A stretch of DNA of 39,896 bases. Origin: Acrasis kona (lineage: Eukaryota > Heterolobosea > Eutetramitea > Acrasida > Acrasidae). The stretch spans positions 1 through 39,896 of the forward strand of contig JAOPGA020001259.1 of assembly GCA_026419775.2 (NCBI GenBank), written 5' to 3'. The position numbers and the translations under genes were made by a program. Below, piece after piece: positions 35,404 to 39,896 of this stretch (position 1 is its first letter; every line of letters starts with the position of its first letter). Under the pieces are notes generated by a model, which did not search any database, was not told where the DNA came from, and saw nothing but the letters and a program-made list of their open reading frames with translations.

Positions 35404-37985
35404 ATGTACCAACTTCCCCACATTGCATTGAATGACAAATCCGTACTAAAGTTATTAGAAGTTTGGTCCCGAAACTTTGAATCTTCCGAACAATACTTAA
35501 TTGCAACCAATCCCGCAAATGATTTAATACGATATGTCACTCTTCCTTTTAGTGGACAAATCGGCGCTGGTAAAACAAGGTAAGTCATTCTAATCACATG
35601 ATATATCGACCACGTCAAGATTTGGTAAGGAACTGCAAGGAAGATTTTCTACTTTTATCGAAGACCCTAACATCATGAATACCGATAACCCTCAATGCTA
35701 TTTAGATATTATAAACAAATTGGCATTACAAGACCCTAATTTAACACTGTATTCGTATCTACTTTATAACGTGGAAGATAACATCAACCGTGTGGGGGAG
35801 TCACATGATACAAGTGATGGAATCCTCACAATTCTTCATGACTTGGCAAATAGGTTGGTGCCAGATGGAGCCCAAATGTTTAGGACATGGTGCAGCAATC
35901 AAAGTATTGAGAGATTAACAAACGATCTAGCAAGCAATCTTAAGCGAAGTTGTAAGTTTCTATAGTCAACATAATTATTAGTAATTTTAGACCGCCCAAT
36001 GATTGACTTAGCAAATTTTGTGACTGATTATTTTAAAAGGAAGCAATTGATTCTACACTTGGATGAAGTCGAAGTACTTTTAGACAAAATTTCTCCTACC
36101 GATCATACAAAAGGAATGCGGCTTGTCATGCAATGTTTGATTGGCTTAACGCTTAGTGGCAAAATATTTCCATATGTATCTGGTAGATCATCCATCATCT
36201 ACTCTATTGGTAAAAGCAGAAGTGGAAACAATTCGCCTTGTCTTCTCAATAATCTCATCATGAATTGTTTTGAAGAACATCACATCACTACCATTATTAA
36301 CGAATTGGAGCGCCGTAAATTGTTTGTGCTTAAAAATGATGAAGCGAGGACACATTTTGCAGCGGAGGTTCAAAGATACACTAAAGGAGTGCCAATTCAA
36401 GTCAATGAAGTAATGCGAGCTGCAGAAAAGTACCTTTCAAACGAAAGCGCTCCCGCGGACATAAAAGCTATTGATGTTTTTCTGGGAACTAATTTTGTAC
36501 TAGAGCTCAACCGGTATGAAGCAACTTTTGCGCCGCTGCGGCAATTCACATATGAGCAAATGTCTAACCCTCAGTTATCCGACGTATACCACATGCTGCT
36601 CTCCTTCTCCTATCTGAATGTGCCTATATCACAAGATGACTTTGATTCCTCTCATTTTGGTTTACCTGAAGGCATATTTCAAGCAAAAGCCATCAACATT
36701 GTTGAGCTTGCTAACATTTTCGGCCTCACTATTTCTAACAGCCTCCCCGACGTGCGTGTGGTCGCATCATACTATAGCATATATTTGGCTAGAGAAAAGG
36801 TCACATTCCAGGGAACTCCTCTCATGCCAATTTGTCATTATATAAAGGGCGATAATCCAACAAGTGTGGGTACTCTACTTGAAATCCAAACTAGGTCTTG
36901 TATTTATAACTATCTAAAGCACGCAAGTCAAAACACTACCTATAAGTCTTTGTTTCCTTTTCTTGAGGGGGAGGTTGCCCGGACAAAATGTGGACGATTC
37001 AAACACGAGGTGATGAACATACCCAAACTCACAACAATCGCAAGTGGAAGGTGGAAACACTTATGTATGAACGCTAAATTGCTCAGAAATCAAATTGATC
37101 TTTCAAGTTTGATCAATAACGATTGTATCAATTCATACATGGAACCACACCGTTTATATTATCCTACGAATAATGCATCTCATTCTTTCGATGAGATGAT
37201 CAAAATTCCTTTGGATTCCGATGACCACTCATTAGGTCAAAGAATCGAAATCCCTCAGGTACCTGAGGTATTCAACATTATATATGATTCATCAAAACTT
37301 TATGAACACACCCACATGAATAAATACACATACGTTTGGATTCAGGATCGTGACCTCAAAAAGGATATTGATCTTTCACAATTTTCGAAGCAGATCGATA
37401 CCTTGAAAGATGTATTTGGCCAATCGTTTACATGTTCAATTTACATGTTATTTGTTTCGATCGAACATGATGTTGAATTTTTAAGAAAGAGAAGATCAGA
37501 GGAAGAAAGATACGCTGAAAAGAATAATATTAATTTAAGCGATGATTATATTGTAGTTCGTGCAAAAGAACTTTACGATAAGAATAATCAAAAAACTATT
37601 GTGCCTGATTCCGTTACACCAGTTATTCTTCTAAAAGAAGGAGTCAAAAAGCTTATTGGGGATGTAAATCTAGAATTGATTGATGCATTTACAAAAAAGA
37701 GGGTTCTATCATTTCCTTTGGCAGCAAAAAGCTTTATTGTTAAGAAGCGTAGAGTTGATTCAAGTAAGTCACACAAAACAAAAGTACTTATATATTGTAG
37801 TGTCCATCCTGAAGTTGCTTATGGACCGGCAGAGTACCGAGGTTGCAGCACCTCCGAAAAATTCGGCGAGCTCGAAAAGGAAGGCAAGCGAAGTCGTGGA
37901 CANTTCGTCGCCAAAGAAGCTAAAAGGGGGGCAACAGACTCTTGGGTGGAGGAAAGACAAAGACGATATGGACCATGAGAGTTAA
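35404..37985 (+). CDS. Crinkler/RHS-type P-loop NTPase with possible nuclease-like region and C-terminal NLS (821 aa)
   Basis: Four exons: 35404-35579, 35620-35951, 35991-37763 and 37801-37985, with introns of 40, 39 and 37 nt; the sum is 822 codons. Walker A is GQIGAGKT (51-58), split from RFGKEL by intron 1; Walker B is LILHLDEVEVLL (D195, E196). A region with GTLLEIQTRS (about 463) and ASHSFDEMIKIP to RIEIPQV (about 565-593) is arranged somewhat like the PD-(D/E)XK-type nuclease of Crinkler and trypanosome RHS proteins, but this is weak. Exon 4 encodes a lysine-rich tail (SSKRKASEVVD, SSPKKLKGG), a likely nuclear localisation signal. One base in exon 4 (37903) is N. Crinkler-like proteins occur in many free-living protists; the role here is unknown. 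Confidence 0.6.
37903..37903. other. Ambiguous base (N) in the last exon of the NTPase gene
   Basis: A single unresolved base (codon ANT). A second N lies at 38064 in an AT-dinucleotide tract. Both lie close to the inverted element copy, which suggests local assembly difficulty. Confidence 0.95.
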
Positions 37986-38132
37986 AAGGCACACAGTGTT
38001 AGGAATAAGCCGCTAGTCGCGTCCGAACACTTTAATTGGGCTACGGCTCCATACAAATAAATANATATATATATTGTAGTGTAGAGTGGTAGTGGATCTG
38101 GTCAGCAACAGGGTACCATTACCATCAAGAAT

Positions 38133-38279
38133 GCGTAAACCTTATTTCTCACCGGTGGTAGGTGAATTTTCAGGTGTCAATGTTCATTATCCACAATTCT
38201 ACGACATCCGAGATTCCATTTTACCAAGGTGTTTTTTGACTGAGATTCAAGGTCAACTACAGAGAAATAAGGTTTACGC
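38133..38279. repeat. 18-bp perfect inverted repeat with a 111-bp spacer
   Basis: GCGTAAACCTTATTTCTC at 38133-38150 is exactly reverse-complemented at 38262-38279. It is flanked by AT-dinucleotide stretches and sits 34 bp before the second DNA element. It could be a small foldback element or part of an older insertion. The open frame across it from about 38086 is not credible. The rest of 37986-38313 shows nothing. Confidence 0.6.
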
Positions 38280-38313
38280 CATATATATAATATTTTTTTT
38301 ACTTTTTTATGAA

Positions 38314-39896
38314 CCCGTACAAAAAACTAGGACCTCAATTTTTTAATCCCGGTACGAATGTCGTACGCAAATAATTATGCGAAAAATTATTTTATGTTTT
38401 AGAAGAATATCACACCTCGTTCTGCACCGCAATAAAAAATAAATGAGGTCTAACAAATTTTATTCTTTTTAGTTGTGTATTGTGTGTGATCCATCCAATC
38501 TTTTTGTTGATCTCTAATTCCGTAAGCTTCTTGATTGGGTCTGACCCTTGCGCACTAGGTAATACGTAATCTTGATCCGTTACATGCAAACATCTCACCA
38601 CAAAACTTGAAATTTACGTCTGCTATATACCATTCAAAAGTTTAAAGGTCCTATCTTGACCATTTCATCGTTTTCGTGAGCAGTGATTCGACGATATCCA
38701 TCATGGTTTTCGCGAAACGTAAAGAGTGTTGTGATCAACTCAAAAAAAGTAGCCGATCCTGACTTTCTACCCGACACAATTAATGGCGAGGCGGTTATTG
38801 AATTTGGATTGAGAGTTGCTTTGGAATGAAAATGAGTTGTTGCTTGCACGTCATTAATGTAAACTAATGGTTTGTGGTTGTTTGTTTGAACACTATAAAA
38901 GTTTATTAGTGCTGGTGTACTGCCTTCATTCTCCTATGTTACGATACTTCGTTTAAATTTCGACAAACACTATTAGCGCCCAATTAGTAGAGCCACATGT
39001 GGGTATCGCAATACTTTGCAACTATTGTACTATTTACGTTTTCTATTCTGCACCGCCTTATTTATTACCAACTAGCCTCTCTACGTGCACATAACTGTTG
39101 ATGATTCGGTTGAGCAAAATTTCACACATTGAAAAAAACATGGATTGCATGAAGTGTGGTAACGTAATGGAGCACAACATTACGCGTCTATTAACATTAT
39201 GTAGATTAACAACAGACGGAACTGTATAGGTGATGCCTTCAAAAATGCAAGATTTTCCGATTTTATACAAAGATTGTAAGCACATTATGTTGATTTATAC
39301 CTAACGTTCAAAGAAGAGCATTGGAAACGCTATTCGCACCAATTGAAAGGAACTCAGATGATGTCGAGACAAGAGATTGACAGTGATACTAGGACAAACA
39401 ATTGGAAGGATTGAAGAGGTTAAATTTTCACCTGGCATGATGTGGTGGGATACAATTATAGCTCAAGCAACGAGTGACAGCGTCTCCATACACATAACCA
39501 ACCTGGTCCATAATAATCTTTACGTCACTCCATAGTAATCTTCATTATCACATCACATTCTATCAACACATCGAAAGTGACATAATTGTTAGAAAAAACC
39601 TTTCGTAGAGAGACAAAGAAAGAATTGTCCGAGAGGGGCATGAGCAGAGAATCCATTCGATGTATCATTGCACGTCAGTGTCTACAAAAACCTGAGAACC
39701 TCTGCAAGCCGCATGTAATTGTGGAGGAAAACGACATCAGCCCGTCCATTTAACTGGCAAAACATGTATTGGAGTTGTGAATAGACGGCGAGATGCGCTT
39801 GATTCCAATCCTTCTCTTGCTTATTGAAAATACAAATAAAACAATTTATTAACTACATTTTCATTCCTCATTTCACATCCCATTAGCAAAAATTAT
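38314..39896 (-). mobile_element. DNA transposon-like element, copy 2, inverted and incomplete at the window end
   Basis: Starts CCCGTACAAAAAACTAGG and continues as the reverse complement of 5129 back to about 3470, at high identity with few substitutions seen. The main difference is internal: around 39160-39190 it has a short sequence (ATGTTGTGCTCCATTACG on the minus strand) where copy 1 has a longer unrelated segment (about 4167-4273). The last 12 bases (from about 39885) no longer match copy 1. No intact transposase ORF. It is in inverted orientation relative to copy 1. Confidence 0.8.

Noticed and set aside
38086-38346. 86-codon ORF running into the second element
   Set aside because: It spans a perfect inverted repeat and the terminal repeat of the element, so it cannot be an independent conserved gene.
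1-39896. CRISPR arrays, rRNA genes, bacterial operon signals
   Set aside because: No regularly spaced repeats, no rRNA core sequences and no Shine-Dalgarno patterns. Introns and targeting peptides show a eukaryotic nuclear window.

Overview
This is a gene-dense nuclear window from a microbial eukaryote. Multi-exon genes carry GT-AG introns of only 36-47 nt. Mitochondrial presequences, a GPI-anchor enzyme, a SAGA subunit, a TALE homeodomain protein and a Pol III tRNA are all present, and the standard genetic code fits. Alternative oxidase, a long PPR protein, an F-box fragment, ankyrin and Crinkler-like genes suggest a free-living mitochondriate amoeba or flagellate. A heterolobosean (Acrasis/Naegleria-like) is my best guess, but it is only an inference.

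Layout. 1-2770: 5' two thirds or more of a large PPR gene (minus strand), preceded by a decayed PPR fragment on the plus strand. 3273-5129: a complete 1.86-kb DNA element with imperfect terminal inverted repeats. 5130-6774: accessory patch with an F-box fragment, a tRNA-Ser(GCT) with an inserted D-arm, and small uncertain ORFs. 6775-19513: compact housekeeping block holding PIGO, a PBC-like TALE homeodomain protein, mitochondrial beta-ketoacyl-ACP synthase, a TMEM214-like ER protein, a TPR protein, a class I methyltransferase, alternative oxidase and a second methyltransferase-fold protein. 19988-21877: ankyrin protein. 22139-23701: secreted arginine-rich repeat protein. 24145-25135: SGF29 in three exons. 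25940-34953: a run of plus-strand genes, most with signal peptides: GH35 beta-galactosidase, GH16 beta-glucanase, DUF4336-like protein, rhomboid-like membrane protein, and an S1 protease fused to a C-type lectin domain. 35404-37985: four-exon P-loop NTPase of Crinkler/RHS type. 38314-39896: second copy of the DNA element, in inverted orientation and running off the window.

How the parts relate. Several genes serve mitochondria: the PPR protein in organelle RNA metabolism, OXSM in mitochondrial fatty acid (lipoate) synthesis, and AOX in respiration. The 26-35 kb block supplies secreted polysaccharide- and protein-degrading enzymes, fitting predation or wall remodelling. Intergenic space in the core block is very small. 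Poly(A) signals commonly overlap stop codons, and two same-strand genes lie only 23 bp apart. Exon structures were built by hand from reading frame, family alignment from memory and splice consensus; the multi-exon models listed all sum to whole codons.
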